64,000 bases of DNA from Caballeronia sp. NK8 (GTDB taxonomy: Bacteria > Pseudomonadota > Gammaproteobacteria > Burkholderiales > Burkholderiaceae): positions 186,001 to 250,000 of the forward strand of contig NZ_AP024324.1 in assembly GCF_018408855.1 (NCBI RefSeq), in the 5' to 3' direction. The position numbers and the translations under genes are program-made. The notes beneath the pieces were generated by a model. That model saw nothing but the letters and a program-made list of their open reading frames with translations. It searched no databases and was not told the DNA's origin. Below are positions 26,337 through 35,629 of this stretch, piece after piece. Each line of letters begins with the position of its first letter. The first letter of the stretch is position 1.

Positions 26337-27347
26337 ATGAAATTTCTCGGGTCCATTGCCGCGTTGCTCGGCCTGGTGATCGCAGGGTGGCTCATCTGGC
26401 GCGATGACCCTGTAGCGATCCTGCATTTGCTGGAAACCGGCGGCGCAGGGCTGCTGCTGGCCGCGCTCGTGCATATCCTTCCGATGTTGCCGAATGCCTG
26501 GGACTGGCGCCTGCTGATACGTGATGCAGAGCGGCCTTCCTTCGCGACCATGCTCAAGCTCGTCTGGATTCGCGAGTCGATCAACGGACTGCTGCCCGTC
26601 GCGCGGATCGGCGGAGAGATCGTGTCATTTCGCCTGCTCGGTCGTGTCGGTGTGCGTCCGGCAACGGCGGTGGCGAGTCTCGTCGTCGACATGCAACTCA
26701 CGCTGATCAGTCAGGTCGTCTTTGCGCTCGTAGCCATTGGCTACGTGCTGGGGCAGACCTCGTCGGATGCCGCGCGTCTTGCGGGAGGGTTCGCATGGGG
26801 TCTTGCCGGACTCATGCCGGTGCTCCTGCTGTTCGTGCTCGTGCAGCATGCACGGCCGTTCGAACGTGTCGCGCGAACGCTCAACAAGGTCACCAGCGGA
26901 AAGGTGTACGCGCTGGTCGGAAAGTCAGCGCGAATCGATCAGTCCATCAAGCTGATCTGGCGACAGACCGGCATCGTGGCGCGCTATGTGTTCGTCTGGC
27001 AAACGCTGCAGTGCCTCGGCCTGGCACTGGAGATCTGGGTGGCGTTGCGCGTGCTCGGCTCGAATGCAAGCTTCACGACGGCGTTCGTGCTGGAGGCGCT
27101 GATTCAACTCGTCAGCAGTGTGGCCTTTGTCGTGCCGGGTGGCATCGGCGTGCAGGAAGGCGGCTTCGTTCTGATCGGCGGCATGCTGGGTATCGATGCG
27201 CCCACGTGTCTCGCGCTCGCAGGTGCGCGGCGCGTGCGCGATCTGCTGTTCTTCGTGCCGGGGCTCGTTTACTGGCAGTTGGCCGAGCGTTCGTTCGGTC
27301 CTCGGCGCCCGATGGCTGCCAAGCTGGACAACGTGAACGCAAAGTAA
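26337..27347 (+). CDS. hpnL: Hopanoid-associated membrane protein HpnL
   Basis: A 336-residue inner-membrane protein with about eight helices of the lysylphosphatidylglycerol-synthase-TM/flippase-like fold (UPF0104). It contains WIRESINGLLPVARIGGEI and LIQLVSSVAFVVPGGIGVQE, both conserved in HpnL. HpnL is required in hopanoid producers for moving or placing extended hopanoids in the envelope (known from genetic studies of the family); it is not a biosynthetic enzyme. It starts 46 bases after hpnI and ends 23 bases before hpnJ, so the three form one operon. Confidence 0.88.
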   Translation: MKFLGSIAALLGLVIAGWLIWRDDPVAILHLLETGGAGLLLAALVHILPMLPNAWDWRLLIRDAERPSFATMLKLVWIRESINGLLPVARIGGEIVSFRLLGRVGVRPATAVASLVVDMQLTLISQVVFALVAIGYVLGQTSSDAARLAGGFAWGLAGLMPVLLLFVLVQHARPFERVARTLNKVTSGKVYALVGKSARIDQSIKLIWRQTGIVARYVFVWQTLQCLGLALEIWVALRVLGSNASFTTAFVLEALIQLVSSVAFVVPGGIGVQEGGFVLIGGMLGIDAPTCLALAGARRVRDLLFFVPGLVYWQLAERSFGPRRPMAAKLDNVNAK

Positions 27348-27370
27348 TCCCGTAACCTTTGAGGGCATCC

Positions 27371-28792
27371 ATGAAAACACTGTTTCTCCAGGCACCTTCG
27401 TTCGACGGCTTCGATGGCGGAGCAGGCTCACGCTTCCAGACGAGACGCGAGATACGATCATTCTGGTATCCGACGTGGCTCGTCCAGCCCGCTGCGCTGG
27501 TCGAGGATAGCCGTGTCGTGGACGCCCCCGCGGATGGCCTGTCTCTGGATGCGACGCTGGATATCGCTCAGGAATACGAGCTGATCATCATTCATACGAG
27601 CTCGCCGTCGTTCTCGAGCGATGTGCGTTTCGCGGAGCATCTGAAACAACGCAAATCCAGCATCCGGATCGGGATGATCGGGGCAAAGGTGGCCGTCGAT
27701 CCTCACGGCTCGCTTGCCGCGAGCGATTCGATCGATTTCGTGTGCCGTGAAGAATTCGACTTCACGTGCCGCGACATCGCGCAGGGAGTGCCGTTCGAGT
27801 CTATTCCCGGCCTGAGTTATCGGCTACCCGACGGTGGCATCACGCACAACGAAGCCAGGCCGATTCTCGAAGACATGGATCAGTTGCCGTTCGTCGCGCC
27901 CATCTACAAGCGTGACCTCAAGACCGAGAACTACTTCAGCGGATACCTCAAGCATCCCTATGTATCGCTCTACACGGGACGGGGCTGCAAGTCGCGGTGC
28001 ACGTTTTGCCTCTGGCCGCATACGGTCGGGGGGCATCGCTACCGGACCCGGTCGGTGGAGAACGTCCTCGAAGAGGTGAAATGGATCAGGGACAACATGC
28101 CCGAAGTGAAGGAGATCATGTTCGATGACGACACCTTCACCGATCTCAGGCCGAGAGCCGAGGAGATTGCTCGCGGACTCGGCAAGCTGGGGGTGACGTG
28201 GTCCTGTAACGCGAAGGCGAACGTGCCGTATTCGACCCTCAAGGTGATGAAGGATAACGGCCTGCGGCTTTTGCTGGTGGGCTACGAATCGGGTGATGAC
28301 CAGATTCTGGTCAATGTCAAAAAAGGGCTGCGCACCGATATGGCGCGCCGCTTCAGTGAAGATTGCCGCAAGCTCGGCATCAAGATCCACGGCACATTCA
28401 TTCTTGGGCTTCCGGGAGAAACGCACGAAACGATTCAGAAGACGATTCAGTACGCAAAAGAGATCAATCCGCACACGATCCAGGTCTCGCTCGCCGCGCC
28501 ATATCCGGGGACGGTCCTTCATAAGCAGGCTGTCGAGAACGGATGGCTGGAGAAGAGCAAGGTCATCACGCTCGTCAGTTCAGCGGGTACTCAGCAATCG
28601 GCTATCGGCTATCCGCACCTGTCGCGCGAAGAGATCTTTCTCGGCGTCGAGGAGTTTTACAAGCGCTTCTATTTCAGGCCGACGAAAATCTGGGAAATCG
28701 TCCGCGAGATGCTCGTGAGCTGGGAGATGATGAAACGACGCCTGCAGGAAGGCGTGGAATTCTTCCGATTCCTGCGCGACCATAAGGCGTGA
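27371..28792 (+). CDS. hpnJ: Hopanoid radical SAM protein HpnJ
   Basis: This 473-residue B12-binding-domain radical SAM enzyme is linked to converting glucosaminyl bacteriohopanetetrol into the cyclitol ether. The [4Fe-4S]-SAM motif is GRGCKSRCTFCLWPH (CxxxCxxC, residues about 205-212), preceded by a Rossmann-like N-terminal domain (FLQAPSFDGFDGG; IIIHTSSPSFSSD). It also has the HpnJ-typical GSRFQTRREIRSFWYPTWL. The start at 27371 has GAGGG six bases upstream. HpnK, the deacetylase normally acting between HpnI and HpnJ and often adjacent, is not found in the window. A hairpin follows 11 bases after the stop. Confidence 0.92.
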   Translation: MKTLFLQAPSFDGFDGGAGSRFQTRREIRSFWYPTWLVQPAALVEDSRVVDAPADGLSLDATLDIAQEYELIIIHTSSPSFSSDVRFAEHLKQRKSSIRIGMIGAKVAVDPHGSLAASDSIDFVCREEFDFTCRDIAQGVPFESIPGLSYRLPDGGITHNEARPILEDMDQLPFVAPIYKRDLKTENYFSGYLKHPYVSLYTGRGCKSRCTFCLWPHTVGGHRYRTRSVENVLEEVKWIRDNMPEVKEIMFDDDTFTDLRPRAEEIARGLGKLGVTWSCNAKANVPYSTLKVMKDNGLRLLLVGYESGDDQILVNVKKGLRTDMARRFSEDCRKLGIKIHGTFILGLPGETHETIQKTIQYAKEINPHTIQVSLAAPYPGTVLHKQAVENGWLEKSKVITLVSSAGTQQSAIGYPHLSREEIFLGVEEFYKRFYFRPTKIWEIVREMLVSWEMMKRRLQEGVEFFRFLRDHKA

Positions 28793-28802
28793 ATAAAGAA
28801 GG

Positions 28803-28826
28803 GCCGCAGCCGCTTCGGGCTGCGGC
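28803..28826. terminator. GC hairpin after hpnJ
   Basis: GCCGCAGCC (28803-28811) pairs perfectly with GGCTGCGGC (28818-28826) around GCTTCG. On the minus strand it is followed by a T-rich run, on the plus strand by none. It lies 11 bases after the hpnJ stop and is best read as the operon terminator, possibly bidirectional. Confidence 0.6.
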
Positions 28827-29140
28827 GACCGACGCCCGTGACCCGTTGAGTGTGGACGACGATGCCGCTGCGCGCGATCCTTCGGCACGCGCCGGTTGCG
28901 GTGAATGCGTGCATTCGTCTGGATGCGCTGCTCAAGTGCGCCCGCTCGGAAGTTGCTGGCCTGAGAGTCACGCTTGAATGCGTCGTGGAGTGCGACTCCA
29001 CGGATCTTCCCGTCCTTCGGGCGGAGATTGCGTATCAGGCGTGGCCGCTGGCTTGCTCGAGGATAGGAGACGCTTATGCGATGTGAGGCGCTCGTGACGT
29101 CAATCTCGTCACCTCGCATCGCATGCTCATTCGAGGGTCG
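28827..29140. other. Intergenic region, no supported gene
   Basis: About 310 bases lie between the hpnJ terminator and the convergent Lys-rich gene. An in-frame stretch on the plus strand (28850-29086) has no recognisable domain, no ribosome-binding site and no resemblance to HpnK, so it was not called. No repeats or operators stand out. Confidence 0.4.
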
Positions 29141-29671
29141 TCAGACGGCCGCTGGACGGCCCGTCTTGACCGTTTCGAGCGCCTTGATCGCCGCGACGAT
29201 ACGCTTCTCCGGCGCGCTATCCAGCATGGCGAGCGCGGCGCGCAGAAGTTCGCTCTTCTTTACACGTACGCCGTTCGCGAGACATTTCTGCTTGAGTGAC
29301 GCGAGTTTCGCATAGTCCGATTTCGGCATCGTGAAGCTGTCGCGCACGACCTTTTCTTTCTTCGCTCGCTTCGCCTCGCTTGCGCTTGCTGTGTCCTTGA
29401 ATTTGCTGGCCACAGTCCGGGCGGACTTCTCCGCGGCTGGCTTGGCGAGCTTCTGGCTGCTCTTTTCAGCCTGCCCGGGCTTCGACGCGCTGGCGGACGG
29501 CTTGATCACTTCTTTCCTGGCAGTCTTCTTGGCCGCACGGGGCGTGGGCGCAGCGTTTTCGACCTCGCTGGCGACGGGCGCTTTCACAAGCGCCTTCTTG
29601 TTCTTTGCCGGGGCGCTTTTCGGGAAGTTGAAGGCTTTCTTGGTAGGCGGTTCGATTTTTGGCGTGTTCAT
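29141..29671 (-). CDS. Lys/Ala-rich protein with ribbon-helix-helix-like C terminus
   Basis: A 176-residue cytoplasmic protein of unknown family. Residues 1-100 are a histone-H1-like tail (repeated AKK/PAK/SAS elements, many Lys, Ala, Pro, Ser). Residues about 108-155 read as strand-helix-helix: RDSFTMPKSDYAKLASLKQK, then GVRVKKSELLRAALAMLDS, the pattern of MetJ/Arc (ribbon-helix-helix) DNA-binding folds. A nucleoid-associated or regulatory role is therefore inferred. ATG 29671 was chosen because it opens the conserved-looking part; the frame upstream is not protein-like. It is monocistronic between hpnJ and a LysR gene. Confidence 0.7.
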   Translation of the reverse strand: MNTPKIEPPTKKAFNFPKSAPAKNKKALVKAPVASEVENAAPTPRAAKKTARKEVIKPSASASKPGQAEKSSQKLAKPAAEKSARTVASKFKDTASASEAKRAKKEKVVRDSFTMPKSDYAKLASLKQKCLANGVRVKKSELLRAALAMLDSAPEKRIVAAIKALETVKTGRPAAV

Positions 29672-29817
29672 GGTCTCTCCCTTCGATCGGAAAAAACAGT
29701 ATATACGGTTTCCAACCTTTGATCTCGCATCGGCTCTGTCAACCGCTGGACACATTGCCGGAACATGCGATCGCGTCGCGCGAATTGACGCCCGCTGGCT
29801 CGCGAGCCGCAGCAGAC

Positions 29818-30705
29818 CTATGCCGACTCGCTCAGATGCTGTTCGAGCCAGAACACGAACACGGATGCGAGCGGCGCATCCGCGCGCTCCGGCGGCCGCA
29901 CGATGTGGTACGGATGCCGCGACGGCACGGTAGCCTTGAACGGCCGCACGAGCGTGCCCTCGATGAGATCGTCGCGCACGGAGATGCTGTCGCCGAGTGC
30001 GACGCCCTGACCGTGCAGGGCAGCCTCGACCGCGATATGAGCATTGCCGATCTCCAGAACGCGCATGCGTTCGGGATGCTCCACCTTCGCTTCCATGAGC
30101 CAGCGCATCCACGAACCGGCGTGCTCGCAGAACAGCGCATAGTGCCGCAGGTCGTCGGGTGAGCGGATCGCCTTCGGGCCGTTCATCAACGCGGGACTCA
30201 CCACCGGATACAGCGACGGATGCTCGATCAGCGTGACCGAGCGGTCTTTCCAGTGCGCCTCGCCGTAGCGGATGCAGACATCCACGTCAGGCGAATAGAC
30301 TTCCTTGTCGTCGTTCGACGGGATCAGCTTCAGCTTGATCGACGGATAGCGATGCAGAAAGTCGCCGATATGCCGCGCGAGCCAGCGCGAGGTGAACGAG
30401 AGCGGCGCCGACACGACGAGATCCCCCGCGACGACCGTCTCGCCCACCTTCGCGACTGCCGTGGCGATCATCTCGAACGCGCCGCGCACCGAGGGCAGCA
30501 GTGCTTCGCCCGCCGGCGTGAGCTTGAGCCGCGCGCGCGAGCGGATGAACAGGTCGACGCCGAGCGATTCCTCCAGCACGCGCACCTGATGGCTGACCGC
30601 GCTCGCCGTGACGTTCAACTCCTCGGCGGCCTTGGCGACAGTGGCATGGCGCGCGGTCGCTTCGAAAGCGCGCAGGGGATTGAGCGGCGGCAGGCGGCTA
30701 CGCAT
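29818..30705 (-). CDS. LysR-family regulator (GcvA-like), divergent from the C-N lyase operon
   Basis: A 295-residue regulator. The N-terminal winged helix contains LPPLNPLRAFEATARHATVA and AAEELNVTASAVSHQVRVLE, the GcvA/AmpR-type form of LysR proteins; the C-terminal part (about 90-290) is the periplasmic-binding-like effector domain. It is transcribed away from the argininosuccinate-lyase-like gene at 30833, with 127 bases between containing a CTACAA-N9-TTGTAG repeat. By the usual LysR layout it should control that operon in response to its substrate (inference). Confidence 0.92.
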   Translation of the reverse strand: MRSRLPPLNPLRAFEATARHATVAKAAEELNVTASAVSHQVRVLEESLGVDLFIRSRARLKLTPAGEALLPSVRGAFEMIATAVAKVGETVVAGDLVVSAPLSFTSRWLARHIGDFLHRYPSIKLKLIPSNDDKEVYSPDVDVCIRYGEAHWKDRSVTLIEHPSLYPVVSPALMNGPKAIRSPDDLRHYALFCEHAGSWMRWLMEAKVEHPERMRVLEIGNAHIAVEAALHGQGVALGDSISVRDDLIEGTLVRPFKATVPSRHPYHIVRPPERADAPLASVFVFWLEQHLSESA

Positions 30706-30771
30706 GGTCGTTGGGCTGGTTCACAGTTGAGATGCTGAGAAAAATTTCATTAAAGCAGGTTCAAAATCTCG

Positions 30772-30792
30772 CTACAAACAAAAAAATTGTAG
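30772..30792. promoter_or_regulatory. Probable LysR operator between the divergent genes
   Basis: CTACAA (30772-30777) and TTGTAG (30787-30792) are perfect inverted arms around a nine-base A-rich spacer. It lies 41 bases upstream of the lyase start and 67 bases from the LysR start. Dyads of this size in such a divergent gap are typical LysR sites; the assignment is inferred from position. Confidence 0.4.
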
Positions 30793-30832
30793 GCCTATGC
30801 TCGTCGTGAACTCAACGTGACGAGGATGAGGC

Positions 30833-32266
30833 ATGAAGGTGACGGAAGGGACCGAACGGCTGTGGGGCGGACGTTTCAGATCGGCGCCCGCAGCCGAACT
30901 CAAGGCGCTGTCGCGCTCCGAGGAAAGCTTTTTCAGGCTCGCGCCCTATGACCTGGCAGGCTCCAAGGCGCACGCCCGCGAGCTGCAGCGCGCGGGCATC
31001 CTGAACGCGGACGAGCTGCAAGACCTGCTGAAGGAAATGGAGCAGGTGCGCGCCGAATTCATCGAAGGGCGGCTCGCGCCGTCGCCGCACGACGAGGACG
31101 TGCATACGTTCCTCGAGCGCGTGCTGACGGAACGGCTCGGCGCGGCGGGCGCGAAGCTGCGCGCGGGACGCTCGCGCAACGACCAGGCCGCGAACGACCT
31201 GCGCCTGTTCCTGCGCGACAAGGCGCGCAGGATCGCGCGCGACGTGATTGCGCTGCAGGATGCGCTCGTCGCTCAGGCAGAAGCGCATCTGCGCAGCTAC
31301 AGCACGGGCTTCACGCATCTGCAGCCGGCGCAGCCCGTCGTGTTCGCGCATCAGTTGCTGGCGCATGCGCAGGCGTTCTATCGCGATGTCGATCGCCTGC
31401 TCGACTGGGACCGGCGCAGCGCGCGTTCGCCGCTCGGCGCGGCGGCGCTCGCGGGCTCGGCCATCTGCGTGAATCCGGCGCTCTCCGCACGCGAACTCGG
31501 TTACGACGGGCCCTGCGAAAACTCGATCGACGCCGTCGCGGCGCGCGATCACGTCGCTGAATTCCTGTTCGTCACGAGCATGCTGGCGGTGGACTTGTCG
31601 CGGCTCTCGGAGGAAGTGATTCTCTGGACCTCGCGCCAGTTCCGCTGGGTCGAGCTCGACGACGGCTACGCGACCGGCAGCTCGATCATGCCGCAGAAGA
31701 AGAACTCCGACATCGCGGAACTGACGCGCGGCAAGGCAGGGCGTCTGATCGGCAATCTGAGCGGCCTGCTCGCGACGCTCAAGTCGCTGCCGCTTGCGTA
31801 CAACCGCGATCTTGCCGAAGACAAGAACGCCGCGTTCGACAGCATCGACACGCTCGCGCTCACGCTGCCCGCGATGGCCGGCATGATCCGCACGATGCGC
31901 GTGAACGTGGACGAATTGCGCAGGCAGGCGCCGCTCGGCTTCACGCTCGCGACCGAAGTGGCCGACTGGCTCGCGCTCGCAGGCATTCCGTTCAGCGAGG
32001 CGCACGAGATCACCGGCGCGCTGGTGCGGGCGTGCGAGGAACGCGGCATCGAGTTGTCCGAGGTGACGGTGGACCTGCTCGCCGCAGTCGATCCGCGTCT
32101 TCATGCAGACGTGCTGGACCGTCTCACGCTCGAAGCCGCCGTCGATGCACGCAGCGGCTTCGGCGGCACGGCGCCGGCGCGCGTCGTCGAGCAGATCGAT
32201 CGCCTGAAGCTGGCGCTCGCGCGGCAGAGCGAATGGGCAAACGAATACGGAGGTCCGACATGTTGA
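30833..32266 (+). CDS. Argininosuccinate-lyase-like C-N lyase (catabolic paralogue)
   Basis: A 477-residue member of the aspartase/fumarase superfamily. It has ASL features: LWGGRF at the N terminus, AGRSRNDQAANDLRL, GFTHLQPAQPVV and the catalytic-serine loop GSSIMPQKKNSD. The last reads KKNS where arginine-biosynthetic enzymes usually have KKNP or KRNP. No arg genes are near; it is the first gene of an operon with an amino-acid ABC importer, deacetylase-fold proteins and an MmgE/PrpD protein. EDDS lyase, which cleaves C-N bonds of aminodisuccinates, belongs to this same ASL-like subgroup, so cleavage of an N-substituted aspartate to fumarate and an amine is the favoured role. Biosynthetic ArgH activity cannot be excluded. 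Confidence 0.85.
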   Translation: MKVTEGTERLWGGRFRSAPAAELKALSRSEESFFRLAPYDLAGSKAHARELQRAGILNADELQDLLKEMEQVRAEFIEGRLAPSPHDEDVHTFLERVLTERLGAAGAKLRAGRSRNDQAANDLRLFLRDKARRIARDVIALQDALVAQAEAHLRSYSTGFTHLQPAQPVVFAHQLLAHAQAFYRDVDRLLDWDRRSARSPLGAAALAGSAICVNPALSARELGYDGPCENSIDAVAARDHVAEFLFVTSMLAVDLSRLSEEVILWTSRQFRWVELDDGYATGSSIMPQKKNSDIAELTRGKAGRLIGNLSGLLATLKSLPLAYNRDLAEDKNAAFDSIDTLALTLPAMAGMIRTMRVNVDELRRQAPLGFTLATEVADWLALAGIPFSEAHEITGALVRACEERGIELSEVTVDLLAAVDPRLHADVLDRLTLEAAVDARSGFGGTAPARVVEQIDRLKLALARQSEWANEYGGPTC

Positions 32267-33129
32267 GCGCAGCGGAGCAGGCGCAGCATTCGATGACAGC
32301 GGAGCCGTCGACGCTCGAACGCGTGCGTCGCAGGTACTGGGGCCGCTATGTGGCGTCGGCGGCGATCATCGTCGTGATCGGATATATCGTCGCGGCGTTC
32401 GCGCGCGGGCAGATCGAATGGCAGACGGTCGGGCGCTTTCTCACCGCGCGCACGATCCTGATGGGCCTCGTCAACACCATCGTCATGACGATGCTCGCGA
32501 TGGCGTTGGGCATCACGCTTGGCGTCATCACGGCGGTGATGCGGCTCTCCAGCAATCCGGTGCTGAGTTCCGTCTCGCAGGGCTACGTATGGCTCTTTCG
32601 CGGCACGCCGGTCATTCTGCAACTGCTCCTGTGGTTCAACCTCGCGCTCGTGTTTCCGACCATCGGCATTCCGGGCGTGTTCGTGTTGCGCACCGTCGAT
32701 GTCATGACGCCGTTTCTCGCGGCGCTTCTCGGGCTCGGCATCAATCAGGGCGCATATACGTCGGAAGTGGTGCGCGCGGGGCTCCTGTCCGTCGATACCG
32801 GGCAATACGAAGCGGCGAAGTCGATCGGCATGCCGCGCCTTCAGGCACTGCGCCGCATCATTCTTCCGCAGGCGATGCGCGTGATCGTGCCGCCCATCGG
32901 CAATGAGCTCGTCGGCATGGTCAAGCTCACGTCGCTCGCGAGCGTGATCCAGTACGCGGAGATGTTGCACAACGCGCAGAACATCTACTACGCGAACGGA
33001 CGCGTGATCGAGCTGCTGATCGTCGGGGCGATCTGGTATCTCGTCGTCGTCACGGTGCTTTCGTTTCTGCAGACGCGGGTCGAGCGGCGCTATGCGCGCG
33101 GCGCGGGCCGCGCCTCGAGCCGTCAGTGA
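32260..33129 (+). CDS. Polar amino-acid ABC transporter permease
   Basis: A 289-residue inner-membrane permease of the HisM/GlnP type. About five or six helices are seen; the EAA loop is [20 protein letters not shown]. The ATG lies inside the end of the lyase gene (seven-base overlap) with a perfect GGAGGT at 32249-32254, so translation is coupled. A charged N-terminal extension of some 30 residues precedes the first helix, longer than usual. Only one permease is present, so it probably acts as a homodimer with the ATPase and binding protein that follow. Confidence 0.92.
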   Translation: MLSAAEQAQHSMTAEPSTLERVRRRYWGRYVASAAIIVVIGYIVAAFARGQIEWQTVGRFLTARTILMGLVNTIVMTMLAMALGITLGVITAVMRLSSNPVLSSVSQGYVWLFRGTPVILQLLLWFNLALVFPTIGIPGVFVLRTVDVMTPFLAALLGLGINQGAYTSEVVRAGLLSVDTGQYEAAKSIGMPRLQALRRIILPQAMRVIVPPIGNELVGMVKLTSLASVIQYAEMLHNAQNIYYANGRVIELLIVGAIWYLVVVTVLSFLQTRVERRYARGAGRASSRQ

Positions 33130-33139
33130 GGAGACACGC

Positions 33140-33904
<765 letters not shown>

Positions 33905-33951
33905 GAACGTCTGAAGCTTATTCAATCAATCGATTCCGGAGCGAGCGTTTC

Positions 33952-34788
33952 ATGAAAGCCATTCTTCGTTTGCAAAGCCTCTGTGCATTGGTGTGCGCCG
34001 CCGCGCTGCTGCATGTCGATGCGGCCAGCGCGCAGACGTCCGCGCCAGGCAAGAAGGAAATCGTCGCCGCCGTGGTGCCGAACTATCCGCCGTTCGAGTT
34101 CAAGGACCCGGAAACCGACAAGCTGACCGGCTTCGACATCGATCTCGGCGAAGCGCTCGCCGCGAAGATGGGCGTGAAGATGGTATGGCAGGAAACGAGC
34201 TTCGATCAGATGCTGAGCGCGCTCGCCACAAAGCGCGTCGATATCATTTTGTCGGGCATGACGGATATTCCCGAGCGGCGCGCGTCGGTGAACTTTCTCG
34301 ACTATCTGAAGAGCGGCCCGCAGTTCTATGCGCTGAAAACGCGCGCGGGCGATTTCCCCAACATGGATACGCTGTGCGGCAAGACGATCGGTTCGAGCCG
34401 GCGCACCTCGTTTCCTACGAACATCAAGGCGTGGAGCGATGAGCATTGCGTGAAGACGGGCAAGAAGCCGGTCACGGTCGTCGGCACCGATGGCTCGTCG
34501 GATGCGCGCATGCAACTGCGTCAGGGACGGCTCGACGCAGCCGTGCAGGGCGGCGAGACCATGCCGTATCAGAACCGGATCGATCAGAACGCCTACGTGA
34601 CGATCGGCGCGCCGTTCATGTCGCAATACATGGGCGTCGGCATGGCGAAGGACAACGCGGCCGTCAACGACGCCGTGACGAAGGCCTTCGATCAGCTGAT
34701 CGCCGACGGCACCTATCAAAAGATACTCGCCAAGTGGGGCTTGCAGGACCATGGCGTTCAAAAGGCGCTGATCAATGCAAGCAACTGA
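33952..34788 (+). CDS. Polar amino-acid ABC transporter substrate-binding protein
   Basis: A 278-residue periplasmic protein of family 3. A signal peptide ends near residue 28 (ASAQT). The mature part starts with EIVAAVVPNYPPFEFKD and has GFDIDLGEALAAKMG and KRVDIILSGMTDIPERRASV, characteristic of this family. The RYD/KKG-type ligand loops are weakly conserved, so the ligand is not predictable; the cluster suggests an amino- or iminodicarboxylate. Its end overlaps the following deacetylase-family gene by 14 bases, so uptake and metabolism are on one transcript. Confidence 0.92.
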   Translation: MKAILRLQSLCALVCAAALLHVDAASAQTSAPGKKEIVAAVVPNYPPFEFKDPETDKLTGFDIDLGEALAAKMGVKMVWQETSFDQMLSALATKRVDIILSGMTDIPERRASVNFLDYLKSGPQFYALKTRAGDFPNMDTLCGKTIGSSRRTSFPTNIKAWSDEHCVKTGKKPVTVVGTDGSSDARMQLRQGRLDAAVQGGETMPYQNRIDQNAYVTIGAPFMSQYMGVGMAKDNAAVNDAVTKAFDQLIADGTYQKILAKWGLQDHGVQKALINASN

Positions 34789-35629
34789 TCCACGATCCGC
34801 GACGCCGCGCTGGCCCAATGGCAAGCGCTCGTGTGTCGCGCTCGCGTTCGATCTCGACGGCCCGACCGGCGGCGCGATGCTCGACGGCTCGATCTGGCGC
34901 AATCCCGCGTACTTCACGCTGGGCGCCTATGGGCCGTGGCGCGCGCTCGGCAGGATTCTCGATGTGCTCGGCGAACGCGGCGTGCGCGCGACGTTCTTCA
35001 TACCCGCGTGGGTGATGGAGAACTGGCCGTCGCAATGCCGCGAGATCGTGCGCGGCGGTCATGAAGTCGCGTATCACGGCTACCGGCACGAGGCGTTCTG
35101 GACGCTCACGCCGGAGCGTCAGCGCGAGGTCATGGAGATATCGACACATCTGTTCGAGCGTCATCTCGGCGTGCGTCCGGTAGGCTTTCGCACGCCATCG
35201 GGCGACTGGACTGCTGCGACCGCCGGCATTCTCGCGGAGTTCGGCGTGCGCTATTCCAGCTCGATGCGCGGCGACGATCGTCCCTACGTGCTCGATGCGA
35301 AGAGCGGTCTGATCGAGATTCCCGCGCGCTGGGAACTGGACGACTATGCATCGCTCGCTTATCAGCGCAGGCCGGACTTTCCCGCGGGCCTCGATCGTAT
35401 CGCGAGCTACGAGACGACGCTCGACAACTGGCGCCGCGAGTTCGACGGCTCGCATGAAGAGGGGCTCTGCATGACCACGCTGTTTCATCCGAAGGTGTCG
35501 GGCAAGCCCGGGCGCATCGCGCTCATCGAGGGCTTGATCGATCACATGCTCGCGGCGGGCGACGCATGGTTCGCGACCGGCAGCGAAGTCGCCGATTGGT
35601 GGATGTCGAGCGGACAGGCGGGCGCATGA
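34775..35629 (+). CDS. Polysaccharide-deacetylase-family hydrolase, metal site intact
   Basis: A 284-residue cytoplasmic protein of the NodB-homology (carbohydrate esterase 4) fold, without a signal peptide. The motifs are complete: FDLDGP, HGYRHEAFW (His-x3-His), GFRTPSGDW and a C-terminal LFHPK. Members without export signals in such catabolic operons include allantoinase PuuE and cyclic imide hydrolase, which open ring amides rather than deacetylate sugars; that role fits here better than peptidoglycan deacetylation. It overlaps the binding protein and, by ATGA, the paralogue downstream. Confidence 0.85.
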   Translation: MQATDPRSATPRWPNGKRSCVALAFDLDGPTGGAMLDGSIWRNPAYFTLGAYGPWRALGRILDVLGERGVRATFFIPAWVMENWPSQCREIVRGGHEVAYHGYRHEAFWTLTPERQREVMEISTHLFERHLGVRPVGFRTPSGDWTAATAGILAEFGVRYSSSMRGDDRPYVLDAKSGLIEIPARWELDDYASLAYQRRPDFPAGLDRIASYETTLDNWRREFDGSHEEGLCMTTLFHPKVSGKPGRIALIEGLIDHMLAAGDAWFATGSEVADWWMSSGQAGA

